Shown: positions 1 to 8,427 of the stretch, piece after piece
How the letters are laid out: each line of letters opens with the position of its first letter
Position numbering within the stretch: the stretch's first letter is position 1
NCBI RefSeq assembly: GCF_017814975.1
Contig: NZ_JAGIQA010000010.1
Coordinates: 1 to 64,000, forward strand
Direction of reading: 5' to 3'
Origin: Cupriavidus consociatus
Lineage (GTDB): Bacteria > Pseudomonadota > Gammaproteobacteria > Burkholderiales > Burkholderiaceae
Length of the DNA: 64,000 nucleotides
Made by a program: the position numbers and the translations under genes
The notes under the pieces: model-generated
Seen by the model: only the letters and a program-made list of their open reading frames with translations
Told to the model about the DNA's origin: nothing
Databases searched by the model: none

Positions 1-24
1 CGCAGGGCCGTTAACGCGCTTTTT

Positions 25-57
25 GGTTACTTTTTGGCGCTCGGCCAAAAAGTGACC
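25..57. repeat. Inverted repeat, possible bidirectional terminator
   Basis: Two 14-base arms (25-38 and 44-57) around a 5-base loop form a near-perfect palindrome rich in TTTTTGGC/GCCAAAAA, with one mismatch. It lies about 140 bases beyond the end of proC. The rest of 1-194 shows no gene. A T run follows the stem on each strand, so it could end transcription in both directions, but it could also be one copy of a dispersed repeat. Confidence 0.5.
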
Positions 58-194
58 CGCCCAGGAGGGCGGAACCAGGCGGCTCAACGGCCGACAGCAT
101 GTCACCAACAGCGACCACAACGCTTCAACTGCCACAGAATGTCATCAGCAGCGAGAGCCGCCGTGCCGCCGTGCCGCCGAGTATTGCGCCACTC

Positions 195-1028
195 TCAGTC
201 CTTCCCAAATTCAGCGCCCATCTCTTTCCCGCGCGCCGCAGCAGCATGCATCGCCCGAACGAACGCATCACCGATTCCAGCGGCATCCATAGCCGTCAGC
301 GCAGCATAGGTAGTACCACCCTTGGACGTAACCCGTTCACGCAGCGTCGATACCGGCTCCGCCGACTGCCCAGCAAGCGCCGCAGCACCGCGGAAAGTCT
401 CAACCGCTAACTCGCGCCCCTGCTCCGCGCTCAAGCCCAATTCAGTAGCCGCACGCTGCATCGCCTCGATGAAATAGAAGACATAGGCCGGCCCGCTGCC
501 GGAGATGGCGGTGACGCCGTCGATTTGGGCGTCGTTCTCGACCCACACGCATTTGCCGACGGCCTGCGCCACAGCGCTGGCGATTTCGCGATCCTTATCC
601 GACAGCGCCGCCGGCGCCGCCAGCCCGGTCATCCCCAGCCCCGCCAGCGCCGGCGTATTCGGCATCGCCCGCACCACCCGATGGCGCCCGCCCAGCCACC
701 GCTGCATGTCCTGCAACCGGATACCGGCCGCCACGCTGATCACCAGATTGCCATCGCCAGCCGGCATGTGCGGCAGCAGCTGCGCCGCAGCTTCGCGGAA
801 CTGCTGCGGCTTGACTGCCAGCACCAGCACGTCGCTGGCGCCGAACGCCGCGTCCGGCGCCCCCGAGGCGTGGACGCCGAGATCCCGCGCCAGGCGCTGC
901 TGCGCTTCCGGGAAAGGATCGACCACGCGGATAGAATCGGCAGGAACGCCGCGAGCGATCAGGCCGCCGATCAGCGCGGAGGCCATATTGCCGCCGCCGA
1001 GAAAGCCGAAGGTGAGGGTATCGAGCAT
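195..1028 (-). CDS. proC: Pyrroline-5-carboxylate reductase
   Basis: This enzyme catalyses the last step of proline synthesis, the NAD(P)H-dependent reduction of 1-pyrroline-5-carboxylate to proline, in the cytoplasm. The 277-residue protein has the usual family length. Visible features are an N-terminal Rossmann motif (FLGGGNMA, about residues 9-16), the VRAMPNTPA segment near residue 120, and the C-terminal dimerisation/active-site signature with SGSGPAYVFYFIEA near 175-190 and SKGGTT near 236. It lies 42 bases downstream of yggS on the same strand, the widespread yggS-proC pairing, so the two are probably cotranscribed. Assignment is firm. Confidence 0.96.
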   Translation of the reverse strand: MLDTLTFGFLGGGNMASALIGGLIARGVPADSIRVVDPFPEAQQRLARDLGVHASGAPDAAFGASDVLVLAVKPQQFREAAAQLLPHMPAGDGNLVISVAAGIRLQDMQRWLGGRHRVVRAMPNTPALAGLGMTGLAAPAALSDKDREIASAVAQAVGKCVWVENDAQIDGVTAISGSGPAYVFYFIEAMQRAATELGLSAEQGRELAVETFRGAAALAGQSAEPVSTLRERVTSKGGTTYAALTAMDAAGIGDAFVRAMHAAAARGKEMGAEFGKD

Positions 1029-1070
1029 GGGAATCTCTGTCGTGTCTTGATGGATAGGGAAAGCGCCGGC

Positions 1071-1760
1071 TCAGCCGCGCGCACCGAAGATCGCGGTACC
1101 GATGCGCACCATGGTGGCGCCCTCGGCGATGGCGGCTTCCATGTCGCCCGACATGCCCATCGATAGCGTGTCGACGTCAAGGCCGTCCTCGCGAAGTTCG
1201 CCCAGCAGCGCGCGCATGGAGGCAAAGGGCCGACGCTGGGCCACGGGATCGTCTTCAGGTTCGGGAATCGCCATCAGGCCCCGCAGCCGCAGGCCGGGCA
1301 GCGCGGCAACGGCCTGGGCCAGCGCCGGCACTTCGGCCGGCGCGACGCCGCTCTTGCTGGCTTCGCCACTGATGTTGACCTGAAGGCAGACTTGCAGCGG
1401 GGCCATCCCGGCCGGGCGCTGCGCCGACAGCCGCTCGGCGATCTTGAGCCGGTCGATGGCATGCACCCAGTCGAAATGCTCCGCCACCAGCCGCGTCTTG
1501 TTGCTTTGCAGCGGGCCGATGAAGTGCCACTGCAACCGGTCCCGCAAATCGGCCAGTGCGGCGATTTTCTCCGCCCCTTCCTGGACATAATTTTCGCCAA
1601 AGGCGAGCTGTCCGGCCTCGGCGGCGGCGCGTACGCGGTCAGCGGATACGGTCTTGGAAACAGCCAGCAGGGCGATGTCGCCGGGCTGCCTGCCAGCCTG
1701 TTGTGCAGCCGCCGCAATGCGCTGGTTCACGGCTTGCAAGTTGGCGGCAATCACAGACAT
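1071..1760 (-). CDS. yggS: YggS/PROSC family pyridoxal-phosphate homeostasis protein
   Basis: This is a 229-residue, single-domain alanine-racemase-like TIM barrel that binds pyridoxal 5'-phosphate. The PLP lysine is K36 in LLAVSKTVSA, and the C-terminal GMSGDME and VRIGTAIFG segments that bind the phosphate are present. Members have no established catalytic activity and are thought to buffer PLP and amino-acid/keto-acid pools. It is probably the first gene of a yggS-proC unit and is divergent from pilT. The 67-base gap between the start codons holds a short palindrome, GTACTTAAAGTAC, of unknown role. Confidence 0.93.
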   Translation of the reverse strand: MSVIAANLQAVNQRIAAAAQQAGRQPGDIALLAVSKTVSADRVRAAAEAGQLAFGENYVQEGAEKIAALADLRDRLQWHFIGPLQSNKTRLVAEHFDWVHAIDRLKIAERLSAQRPAGMAPLQVCLQVNISGEASKSGVAPAEVPALAQAVAALPGLRLRGLMAIPEPEDDPVAQRRPFASMRALLGELREDGLDVDTLSMGMSGDMEAAIAEGATMVRIGTAIFGARG

Positions 1761-1827
1761 AATCCGGCGGACATATAAAAGAAGTACTTAAAGTACCGAT
1801 AACTATTCCAGGGTGGGGTCATTATAG

Positions 1828-2871
1828 ATGGACATCGCGCAGCTATTGGCTTTCGCCGTCAAGAACAAGGCGTCCGATCTTCATCTGTCATCGGACATGC
1901 CGCCGATGGTCCGGATCCACGGCGACATGCGCCGGATCAATGTCGCGGCGATGGCGCACAAGGATGTCCACGCCATGGTGTACGACATCATGAGCGACAC
2001 CCAGCGCAAGCTCTACGAAGAACGGCTGGAAATCGACTTCTCGTTCGAGATCGCCGGCCTGTCGCGCTTCCGGGTCAATGCCTACAACACGCAGCGCGGC
2101 GCCGCCGCGGTGTTCCGTACCATTCCCTCGAAGGTCCTCACGCTCGAAGAGCTGCGCGCGCCGGCGGTGTTCGCCGACCTGTGCATGAAGCCGCGCGGAC
2201 TGGTGCTGGTGACGGGCCCGACCGGCTCGGGCAAGTCCACCACGCTGGCGGCGATGGTCGACCATCGCAACGAAAACGACATGGGTCACATCCTGACGGT
2301 GGAAGACCCGATCGAATTCGTCCACAACTCCAAGAAGAGCCTGATCAACCAGCGCGAACTGGGACCGCACACGCATTCGTTCGCCAACGCGCTGCGCTCC
2401 GCGTTGCGTGAAGATCCGGACGTCATTCTTGTGGGCGAATTGCGCGACCTGGAAACCATCCGCCTGGCGCTGACCGCGGCCGAAACCGGCCACCTGGTCT
2501 TCGGCACGCTGCACACCAGTTCCGCCGCCAAGACCATCGACCGCGTGGTCGACGTGTTCCCGCCGGAAGAGAAGGACATGGTGCGCACCATGCTGTCCGA
2601 ATCGCTCGAAGCGGTGATCTCGCAGACGCTGCTCAAGACCCGCGACGGCAACGGCCGTACCGCCGCGCACGAAATCATGATCGCCACGCCGGCAATCCGG
2701 CACCTGATCCGCGAGAACAAGATCGCGCAGATGTACTCGATGATGCAGACCAGCAGCGGACTGGGGATGCAGACGCTGGACCAGTGCCTGTCGGACCTGA
2801 TCAAGCGCAGCGTCATCAGCTACAACGATGCGCGCGCCATTGCCAAGAACCCCGACGCGTTCATGGGCTGA
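1828..2871 (+). CDS. pilT: Type IV pilus retraction ATPase PilT
   Basis: This hexameric cytoplasmic motor depolymerises type IV pili for twitching motility. The 347-residue protein has the N-terminal PAS-like domain and a Walker A motif (GPTGSGKST, residues 130-138). The Asp box (EDPIEF), Walker B region (DVILVGELRD) and His box (GHLVFGTLH) follow. The C-terminal AIRHLIRE motif, diagnostic of PilT and required for retraction, is present. It is followed by pilU on the same strand. This pilTU pair next to yggS-proC is a common arrangement in proteobacteria. Confidence 0.96.
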   Translation: MDIAQLLAFAVKNKASDLHLSSDMPPMVRIHGDMRRINVAAMAHKDVHAMVYDIMSDTQRKLYEERLEIDFSFEIAGLSRFRVNAYNTQRGAAAVFRTIPSKVLTLEELRAPAVFADLCMKPRGLVLVTGPTGSGKSTTLAAMVDHRNENDMGHILTVEDPIEFVHNSKKSLINQRELGPHTHSFANALRSALREDPDVILVGELRDLETIRLALTAAETGHLVFGTLHTSSAAKTIDRVVDVFPPEEKDMVRTMLSESLEAVISQTLLKTRDGNGRTAAHEIMIATPAIRHLIRENKIAQMYSMMQTSSGLGMQTLDQCLSDLIKRSVISYNDARAIAKNPDAFMG

Positions 2872-2961
2872 GGCCCCTGGGGGCCGCTGAAGGTCCGCGC
2901 CGACGCCTTGCCCTCAGGCCGCCGCACGCATGCGACGGCCGCACTCCCGCAGGACACTGCC

Positions 2962-4101
2962 ATGCTTGATCGAGAATCCGCCGCCAAGTACATCAACGAC
3001 CTGCTGGAGCTGATGGTCAGCAACCGCGGCTCGGACCTGTTCATCACCGCCGACTTCCCGCCGGCGATCAAGGTAGACGGCAAGATCACGCCGGTATCGC
3101 AGCAGCCGCTGAACCCGACGCAGGCGCTGGGCCTGGTGCGCTCGGTGATGAGCGAGCGGCAGGTGCAGGACTTCGACACCAGCCGAGAATGCAACTTCGC
3201 CATCACTGCGCCCAAGGCAGGGCGCTTCCGCGTGTCCGCATTTATCCAGCAGGGCAAGGCCGGCATGGTGGTGCGGACCATCAATACGCGAATTCCGTCA
3301 GTGGCGGACCTGGACCTGCCCCCGACGCTGCATGACATCGTGATGTCCAAGCGCGGCCTGGTGATCGTGACCGGCGCGACCGGCTCGGGCAAGTCGACCA
3401 CGCTGGCGGCGATGCTCGACCACCGCAACGCGCATTCCTACGGCCACATCATCACCATCGAGGATCCGATCGAATACGTGCATGCGCACCAGAACTGCAT
3501 CGTCACGCAGCGAGAGGTCGGCATCGATACCGAGTCGTGGCACGTGGCGCTGAAGAACACACTGCGCCAGGCGCCCGACGTGATCCTGATCGGCGAAATC
3601 CGCGATCGCGAGACCATGGAGTACGCGATGCAGTACGCGGAAACCGGCCACCTGTGCCTGGCCACGCTGCACGCCAACAACGCCAACCAGGCGATCGACC
3701 GCGTGGTCAACTTCTTTCCGGAGGAAAAGCGCCAGCAACTGCTGATCGACCTGTCGCTGAACCTGAAGGCAATGGTGTCGCAGCGCCTGCTGCCGCGCGC
3801 CGGGCGCAAGGGCCGCGTGCCGGCGGTCGAGATCATGATCGGCACGCCGCTGGTGGCGGACCTGATCTTCAAGGGCGAAATCCACGAGCTGAAGGAAGTC
3901 ATCAAGAAATCGCGCGAGCAGGGCATGATCTCGTTCGACCAGGCGCTGTTCGACCTGTACGAGGATGGCAAGATCACCTACGAGGACGCACTGCGCAATG
4001 CCGATTCGCTCAATGACCTGCGCCTGATGATCAAGCTGCACAGCGCGCGTGCGCGGGACACGGATCTGGGCGCCGGCACCGAGCACCTGAACGTGATCTA
4101 G
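2962..4101 (+). CDS. pilU: Type IV pilus accessory retraction ATPase PilU
   Basis: PilU is a PilT paralogue that assists retraction, usually in a PilT-dependent way. I chose the ATG at 2962 (379 residues, MLDRESAAKY...) over an upstream in-frame start at 2908, because PilU proteins start here and the upstream 18 codons look like non-coding leader. A Walker A motif (GATGSGKST), EDPIEYVH and ETGHLCLATLH are visible. The C-terminus (VADLIFKGEIHELKE) follows the PilU pattern and lacks the AIRNLIRE motif of PilT. It is 90 bases after pilT and probably cotranscribed. Confidence 0.94.
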   Translation: MLDRESAAKYINDLLELMVSNRGSDLFITADFPPAIKVDGKITPVSQQPLNPTQALGLVRSVMSERQVQDFDTSRECNFAITAPKAGRFRVSAFIQQGKAGMVVRTINTRIPSVADLDLPPTLHDIVMSKRGLVIVTGATGSGKSTTLAAMLDHRNAHSYGHIITIEDPIEYVHAHQNCIVTQREVGIDTESWHVALKNTLRQAPDVILIGEIRDRETMEYAMQYAETGHLCLATLHANNANQAIDRVVNFFPEEKRQQLLIDLSLNLKAMVSQRLLPRAGRKGRVPAVEIMIGTPLVADLIFKGEIHELKEVIKKSREQGMISFDQALFDLYEDGKITYEDALRNADSLNDLRLMIKLHSARARDTDLGAGTEHLNVI

Positions 4102-4176
4102 AGCCCGGCTGCCGTGCACGCCAGCGCGCATGGGCGTATGCTTCGGCCACGTGCAAGGAGTCCGCAGGAGTCTGCC

Positions 4177-4671
4177 ATGAGCAATATCTACCAGTTCGAA
4201 GCCAATTCGCTGTCCGGGCAGCCTGTGCCGCTGACGCAGTTCCAGGGCAAGGTGCTGCTGGTCGTCAATACCGCCAGCGAATGCGGCTTCACGCCGCAGT
4301 ATGCCGGCCTGCAGAAGCTCTATGAGGAATTCCGCGAGCGCGGGCTGGAAGTGCTGGGCTTCCCTTGCAACCAGTTCGGCAAGCAGGAGCCGGGCGATGC
4401 GCAGCAGATCGGCCAGTTCTGCGAATCGCGCTTCAGCGTGAGCTTCCCGATGTTCGCCAAGATCGATGTCAATGGCGAGCAGGCGCATCCGCTGTACCGC
4501 TGGCTCACCACCGAAAAGCGCGGCGTGCTGGGCACGCAGGGCATCAAGTGGAATTTCACCAAGTTCCTAGTGCGGCGCGATGGCACGGTGTACGAACGCT
4601 ACGCCCCGACCACCAAGCCGGAAGAGCTGCGCAAGGATATCGAAACGCTGCTGTCCGATCCGGCGGCCTGA
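4177..4671 (+). CDS. Glutathione peroxidase family (cysteine type)
   Basis: This 164-residue thioredoxin-fold peroxidase reduces hydrogen peroxide or lipid hydroperoxides with thiol reductants. The peroxidatic residue is cysteine rather than selenocysteine (C36 in NTASECGFTPQY). The FPCNQFGKQEPG block with the catalytic glutamine and a WNFTKFLV block with the catalytic tryptophan are present. Start ATG 4177 is preceded by a purine-rich site (AGGAGT). Bacterial members of this type usually draw electrons from thioredoxin, so the true reductant cannot be told from sequence. It is convergent with the next gene, with only 2 bases between stop codons. Confidence 0.93.
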   Translation: MSNIYQFEANSLSGQPVPLTQFQGKVLLVVNTASECGFTPQYAGLQKLYEEFRERGLEVLGFPCNQFGKQEPGDAQQIGQFCESRFSVSFPMFAKIDVNGEQAHPLYRWLTTEKRGVLGTQGIKWNFTKFLVRRDGTVYERYAPTTKPEELRKDIETLLSDPAA

Positions 4672-4673
4672 GG

Positions 4674-5363
4674 CTACGCGCCGCTGGCGCGCACGGCGCG
4701 CAGGAATCCGTTGAGCGACCGGTCCGGGGTTTCATGGAAACGGTCGTCCAGCATGCGGATGGCGCGGCAGCGGTCGAGGCGGAAGCTGCGGTAGTCCGAG
4801 CGTGTGGTGCACCACGCCGCCAGCAGCCATGCATTGCCCCAGAAGAACAGGCCCAGCGGCATCACCACGCGTTCGGTGATGCGCTGCTGCGCGTCGCAGT
4901 AGTCGAGCAGCAGCAGCTTTTGCTCGCCCAGGGCGCCGTGCACGACGTCGAAGGTGTCGCGCACGTGCGACTGGTTGACGTACTCGGGCGCGAACACGCG
5001 GCTTTGCTGCGCCGCGAGCCTGCGCGGCGGCGGCAAGGCGGCGACCAGCTTCTCCAGCGCCGGATCGGCCGCGGCGGCGAGCGCACCGCCGCCCCACGCC
5101 TTCAGCAGCCGCAGGCCGGCCACCAGCGCTTCCACTTCCATGGCACTGAACATCAGCGGCGGGACATCGAAATCGGCGCGCAGCCGGTAGCCGATGCCGG
5201 CCTCGCCTTCGACCGGCACGCCCGACAGCGACAGCGCCTGGATATCACGATAGACCGTGCGTTCCGACACGCCGAGCCGCTGCGCCAGCAGCGCCGCCGT
5301 GGTCAGGCGGCGGCCGCGCAGGACCTGGACGATCTGGAAGAGGCGGTCGGCGCGGCGGCTCAT
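4674..5363 (-). CDS. YafY-type transcriptional regulator (HTH plus WYL domain)
   Basis: This 229-residue protein has an N-terminal DeoR-like helix-turn-helix (TTAALLAQRLGVSERTVYRD, about residues 20-39) followed by a wing and a C-terminal WYL domain (about 130-220). WYL domains sense ligands, possibly nucleotides or nucleic acid fragments, but the effector here is unknown. It lies 15 bases downstream of the VOC gene and is probably cotranscribed with it, a pairing (YafY regulator plus glyoxalase-like protein) seen in many proteobacteria. It may regulate its own operon. Confidence 0.85.
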   Translation of the reverse strand: MSRRADRLFQIVQVLRGRRLTTAALLAQRLGVSERTVYRDIQALSLSGVPVEGEAGIGYRLRADFDVPPLMFSAMEVEALVAGLRLLKAWGGGALAAAADPALEKLVAALPPPRRLAAQQSRVFAPEYVNQSHVRDTFDVVHGALGEQKLLLLDYCDAQQRITERVVMPLGLFFWGNAWLLAAWCTTRSDYRSFRLDRCRAIRMLDDRFHETPDRSLNGFLRAVRASGA

Positions 5364-5378
5364 CCGTGGCGGCGTTCC

Positions 5379-5750
5379 TTATCCCGCAACAGGCTCGTGC
5401 AGCCCGATGCGGTTGCCTTCGCTGTCGGTGATATGCGCGATGCGGCCGATCTCGCCCGGCAGGCGCAGCGGACCGAACACGGTCTTGCCTCCGGCGCGCG
5501 CGGCGCGTTCCAGCAGCGCGTCCAGCTCGGGTGCGTGCAGGTAGGGCACCGTGCCGTAGTAGTTGCTGGGGCGGTAGCCTTCGCCGGCAACCAGCGCGCC
5601 GCCGGGATCGGGGTGCGGGAACACGGCCATGTCGACCTGGCTCATGGTCTCGCGACGCAGTTTTGTATTGAAGACCTGTTCGTAGAATCCGATGGCGCGG
5701 ACCATGTCTACGACGGGGATTTCCAGCCAGTTGATCAGGCGGTTGCTCAT
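5379..5750 (-). CDS. VOC (glyoxalase/bleomycin-resistance fold) protein
   Basis: This is a 123-residue single VOC-fold protein. I chose the ATG at 5750, which has a strong AAGGAG site upstream, instead of an in-frame start at 5798. The sequence shows the beta-alpha-beta-beta-beta pattern beginning INWLEIPVVDMVRAIGFYEQVF and ending with GNRIGLHEP, where a metal-binding glutamate often sits. The substrate is unknown, and this subgroup is often called lactoylglutathione lyase-like without evidence. It probably forms an operon with the downstream WYL regulator. Confidence 0.82.
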   Translation of the reverse strand: MSNRLINWLEIPVVDMVRAIGFYEQVFNTKLRRETMSQVDMAVFPHPDPGGALVAGEGYRPSNYYGTVPYLHAPELDALLERAARAGGKTVFGPLRLPGEIGRIAHITDSEGNRIGLHEPVAG

Positions 5751-5835
5751 GACGGGCTCCTTGGTTCCGGGTGATGGGCAGTGAGGAGCTCGCATCATGC
5801 GCGGGGGCTGCTGACAGCGTGCTGTCAGGAGGCTG

Positions 5836-6561
5836 TCAGTGTGGCATCCATGCCGCCATCACCGGCACCAGGATCGCGGTCAGCACGCCGTTCAGGCCCA
5901 TGCCGAGCGCGGCGAAGGCGCCGGCTTCCTGGTTCACCTGGAACGCACGCGCGGTGCCGATGCCGTGCGCGGCCACGCCGGTGGCAAAGCCGCGCACGCT
6001 GTAGTCGCGGACGCGCAGCAGGTTCAGCAGGCTGGTGGCGCTGACCGCGCCGATGATGCCGGTCGCCATCACCAGCACCGCGGTCAGCGACGGCAGGCCG
6101 CCGATCTTCTCGGCCACGCCCATGGCGATCGGGATGGTCACGGACTTGGGCGCCAGGGAGCGCACGGTTTCCGGGGAGGCACCCAGCAGGTACGCGATGC
6201 CGACCGCCGACACCACCGCGACGACCGAACCGGCCACCAGGCCGGCCAGCAGCGGGAACACATGGGTGCGCAGCTTGGGCAGTTGCATGTACAGCGGCAC
6301 CGCCAGCGCCACGGTGGCAGGCCCGAGCAGGAAGTGCACGAACTGCGCGCCGTCGAAGTAGGTCTTGTACGGCGTGCCGGTGACGGTCAGCACCGTGACC
6401 AGCAGGGCCACCGCGATCATCACCGGGTTGGCCAGCGGCGAGAAGCGCGATTTCTCGTAGATGCGGAAGGCGAAGACGTAGGCGAGCAGCGTGGCGGTCA
6501 GCCCGACCAGCGGGCTCGCGGCGAGGTAGACCCAGATCTCGTTCAGGCGTGGTGTCATCAT
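5836..6561 (-). CDS. lrgB: LrgB/CidB family membrane protein
   Basis: This is a polytopic inner-membrane protein of 241 residues from the first ATG (6561), or 240 from the next (6558). It has hydrophobic segments throughout and the conserved LRTHVFPLLAG, PKSVTIPIAMG and AHGIGTARAFQ blocks of the LrgB family. The start overlaps the lrgA stop (ATGATGA), indicating translational coupling. Family members were first described as holin-like regulators of murein hydrolases. More recent work on plant PLGG1 (glycolate/glycerate) and Bacillus PftAB (pyruvate) shows small organic-acid transport. Its position after glcDEF favours a carrier role here. Confidence 0.9.
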   Translation of the reverse strand: MMTPRLNEIWVYLAASPLVGLTATLLAYVFAFRIYEKSRFSPLANPVMIAVALLVTVLTVTGTPYKTYFDGAQFVHFLLGPATVALAVPLYMQLPKLRTHVFPLLAGLVAGSVVAVVSAVGIAYLLGASPETVRSLAPKSVTIPIAMGVAEKIGGLPSLTAVLVMATGIIGAVSATSLLNLLRVRDYSVRGFATGVAAHGIGTARAFQVNQEAGAFAALGMGLNGVLTAILVPVMAAWMPH

Positions 6562-6935
6562 GCCTGTTCTCCCTCCGCATCGGCGTTCGGCGCGCCGGTG
6601 CGCTTGCGCATCAGCATGCGCGTGACCACCGCGGTGGTGGCGATGGCGAGCCAGGTGGAAATCACCAGCGCCACCAGGATCGGCATCCATTCGCCTTCGA
6701 TGCGGTTGGCGTGGACCATGATGCCGACGCCGGCGGGAACGAATAGCAGCGACAGGTGCTTGAGCAGTTCGCTGGTGGTGCCCTGAATGATGGGTAGCAG
6801 GCGGTCGTCGAAGATGAGCCAGCCGAACAGCAGGATCATGCCGAGCACGGGGCCGGGCACCGGCAGGCGCAGCGCGTAGCTGATCACCTCGCCGACGGAT
6901 TGGAAAACCAGCAGGATGGCAAAGGTCTGGAGCAT
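6558..6935 (-). CDS. lrgA: LrgA/CidA family membrane protein
   Basis: This 125-residue protein has four predicted membrane helices, starting MLQTFAILLVFQSVGEVISY from ATG 6935. An in-frame upstream extension to 7325 runs through REP repeats and glcF and is not coding. The conserved PGPVLGMILLF and LLFVPAGVGIM segments identify the LrgA/CidA family. LrgA and LrgB form a membrane pair, and the overlapping stop/start supports coexpression. The nearest upstream gene is glcF on the same strand, with a REP pair in the 188-base gap. Confidence 0.9.
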   Translation of the reverse strand: MLQTFAILLVFQSVGEVISYALRLPVPGPVLGMILLFGWLIFDDRLLPIIQGTTSELLKHLSLLFVPAGVGIMVHANRIEGEWMPILVALVISTWLAIATTAVVTRMLMRKRTGAPNADAEGEQA

Positions 6936-6966
6936 GGGGGCGGTCGCGTCGTAGGTCGCTCTGTTT

Positions 6967-7086
6967 CTCCCCTCTCCCATGAATGGGAGAGGGGCCGGGG
7001 GTGAGGGCCGGCGCGTCTTGATGCGATATCGCCCGACGAACCGCTCACCCTCACCCCCGCCCCTCTCCCGCAAGCGGGAGAGGGGA
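6967..7086. repeat. Inverted pair of REP-like palindromes (BIME-like)
   Basis: A first hairpin (CCCCTCTCCCA/TGGGAGAGGGG, 6969-6994) is followed by a tail CCGGGGGTGAGGGCCGGCGC. A second element in opposite orientation (7039-7086) has the reversed tail CTCACCCTCACCCCCG and then CCCCTCTCCCGC/GCGGGAGAGGGG. The pair fills the glcF-lrgA gap. The same palindrome recurs at 19531-19556, 19750-19775 and 60411-60438, so it is a dispersed family. It may stabilise upstream mRNA or partly terminate transcription. Confidence 0.85.
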
Positions 7087-7123
7087 GACAACCACACGGC
7101 CGTGACCTGGCCCCGTGTGCCAG

Positions 7124-8377
7124 TCAGCCCAGCATCCGGTCGACCAGTTCGACCCAGTGCATCACCGGCGTATCGGTACCGCTTTGCAGGTGCGTAATGC
7201 AGCCAATATTGGCTGACACGATGGCTTCGGGCTGCGTGGCCTGCAGTTTGCCGAGCTTGTCGTCGCGCAGGCGGTAGGCCAGTTCCGGCTGCAGCACCGA
7301 ATACGTGCCCGCCGAGCCGCAGCACAGGTGGCTGTCAGCGCAGAGTTTGACCTCCACGCCGAGGCCGGTCAAGAGCGCTTCCACCTTGCCGCGGATCTGC
7401 TGGCCATGCTGCAGCGTGCAGGGCGGGTGGTAAGCCACGCGCCGCCTGTCGCGCGGCACCGCGCCGGCCAGCGCATGCAGATCGTTGGCAAAGTCCGGCA
7501 GGATCTCGGACAGGTCGCGGGTCAGTGCGGAAACGCGTCGCGCGCGCTCTGCGTATTTCGGATCGTTGCGCAGCAGATGCCCGTAATCCTTGACCATCGC
7601 GCCACAGCCGGAGGCCGTCATCACGATGGCCTCGGCGCCGGCTTCGATATGCGGCCACCATGCATCGATATTGCGGCGCATATTGTCGAGACCGCCGTCG
7701 TGGTCGCCGGTGTGGAAGCGGATTGCGCCACAGCAACCCGCCTCGCGCGCCACCACCAGTTGTACGCCGACACGGTCGAACACGCGCGCGGTCGCGGCAT
7801 TGATGTTGGGCGACATCGCCGGCTGCACGCAACCGTCGAGCAACAACATCTTGCGTGCGTGGACAGTGCGGGGCCAGGTGCCCGGCTCGGCGGCTTGCGA
7901 CAGCGCCGGCACCTTGCTGCGCAGCGCGCCCGGCAGGATCGGCCGCACCATCTGGCCGAGCCGCAGCGCGGTGCCGAACAGCTTCGGGCGCGTCAGCCCC
8001 TCGCGCAGCGCCCAGCGCGCGATGCGCTGGCTGGCGGGGCGCTGGATGCCTTCGGCTTCGAGCTTGTCGTCGACCACCTTGCGGCCGATGTCGACCAGGC
8101 GCCCGTAGCGCACGCCCGACGGGCAGGTCGACTCGCAGTTGCGGCACGTCAGGCAGCGGTCCAGGTGCAGGCGCGTGCTTTCGGTGATGGCATTGCCTTC
8201 CAGCACCTGCTTCATCAGGTAGATGCGCCCGCGCGGCCCGTCGAGTTCGTCGCCGAGCAGTTGATACGTCGGGCACGTGGCGGTGCAGAAGCCGCAATGC
8301 ACGCATTTGCCGACGATGGATTTGGCTTCCTCGCCTTCGGGCGTGCCGCGGAGAAAATCGGCCAGGGTCGTTTGCAT
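7124..8377 (-). CDS. glcF: Glycolate dehydrogenase iron-sulfur subunit GlcF
   Basis: This 417-residue subunit passes electrons from the GlcD/GlcE flavoprotein to the respiratory chain. The start is ATG 8377 (MQTTLADFLRG). Two ferredoxin-type 4Fe-4S motifs are visible: C25-x2-C28-x2-C31-x3-C35 (CVHCGFCTATCP), then CLTCRNCESTCP near residue 75. Two C-terminal CCG domains follow (ending in EAGCCGA and HLCCGSAG). It is 50 bases downstream of glcE and is the last glc gene. With GlcD and GlcE it oxidises glycolate to glyoxylate, an entry into phosphoglycolate salvage in Calvin-cycle bacteria. Confidence 0.94.
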   Translation of the reverse strand: MQTTLADFLRGTPEGEEAKSIVGKCVHCGFCTATCPTYQLLGDELDGPRGRIYLMKQVLEGNAITESTRLHLDRCLTCRNCESTCPSGVRYGRLVDIGRKVVDDKLEAEGIQRPASQRIARWALREGLTRPKLFGTALRLGQMVRPILPGALRSKVPALSQAAEPGTWPRTVHARKMLLLDGCVQPAMSPNINAATARVFDRVGVQLVVAREAGCCGAIRFHTGDHDGGLDNMRRNIDAWWPHIEAGAEAIVMTASGCGAMVKDYGHLLRNDPKYAERARRVSALTRDLSEILPDFANDLHALAGAVPRDRRRVAYHPPCTLQHGQQIRGKVEALLTGLGVEVKLCADSHLCCGSAGTYSVLQPELAYRLRDDKLGKLQATQPEAIVSANIGCITHLQSGTDTPVMHWVELVDRMLG

Positions 8378-8427
8378 GGTATGGGGGAGGTCTTTGCCTG
8401 GGCGTGGGAACGCTTGGGTGGTCGGGA

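Noticed and set aside
5825..6580. 251-codon minus-strand frame overlapping lrgB
   Set aside because: It is an alternate frame of lrgB. The lrgB frame has membrane helices and family motifs; this one is Arg/Gly-rich.
6967..7086. Possible CRISPR-like repeats
   Set aside because: The copies are an inverted pair with tails, not evenly spaced direct repeats with unique spacers, and no cas genes are in the window.
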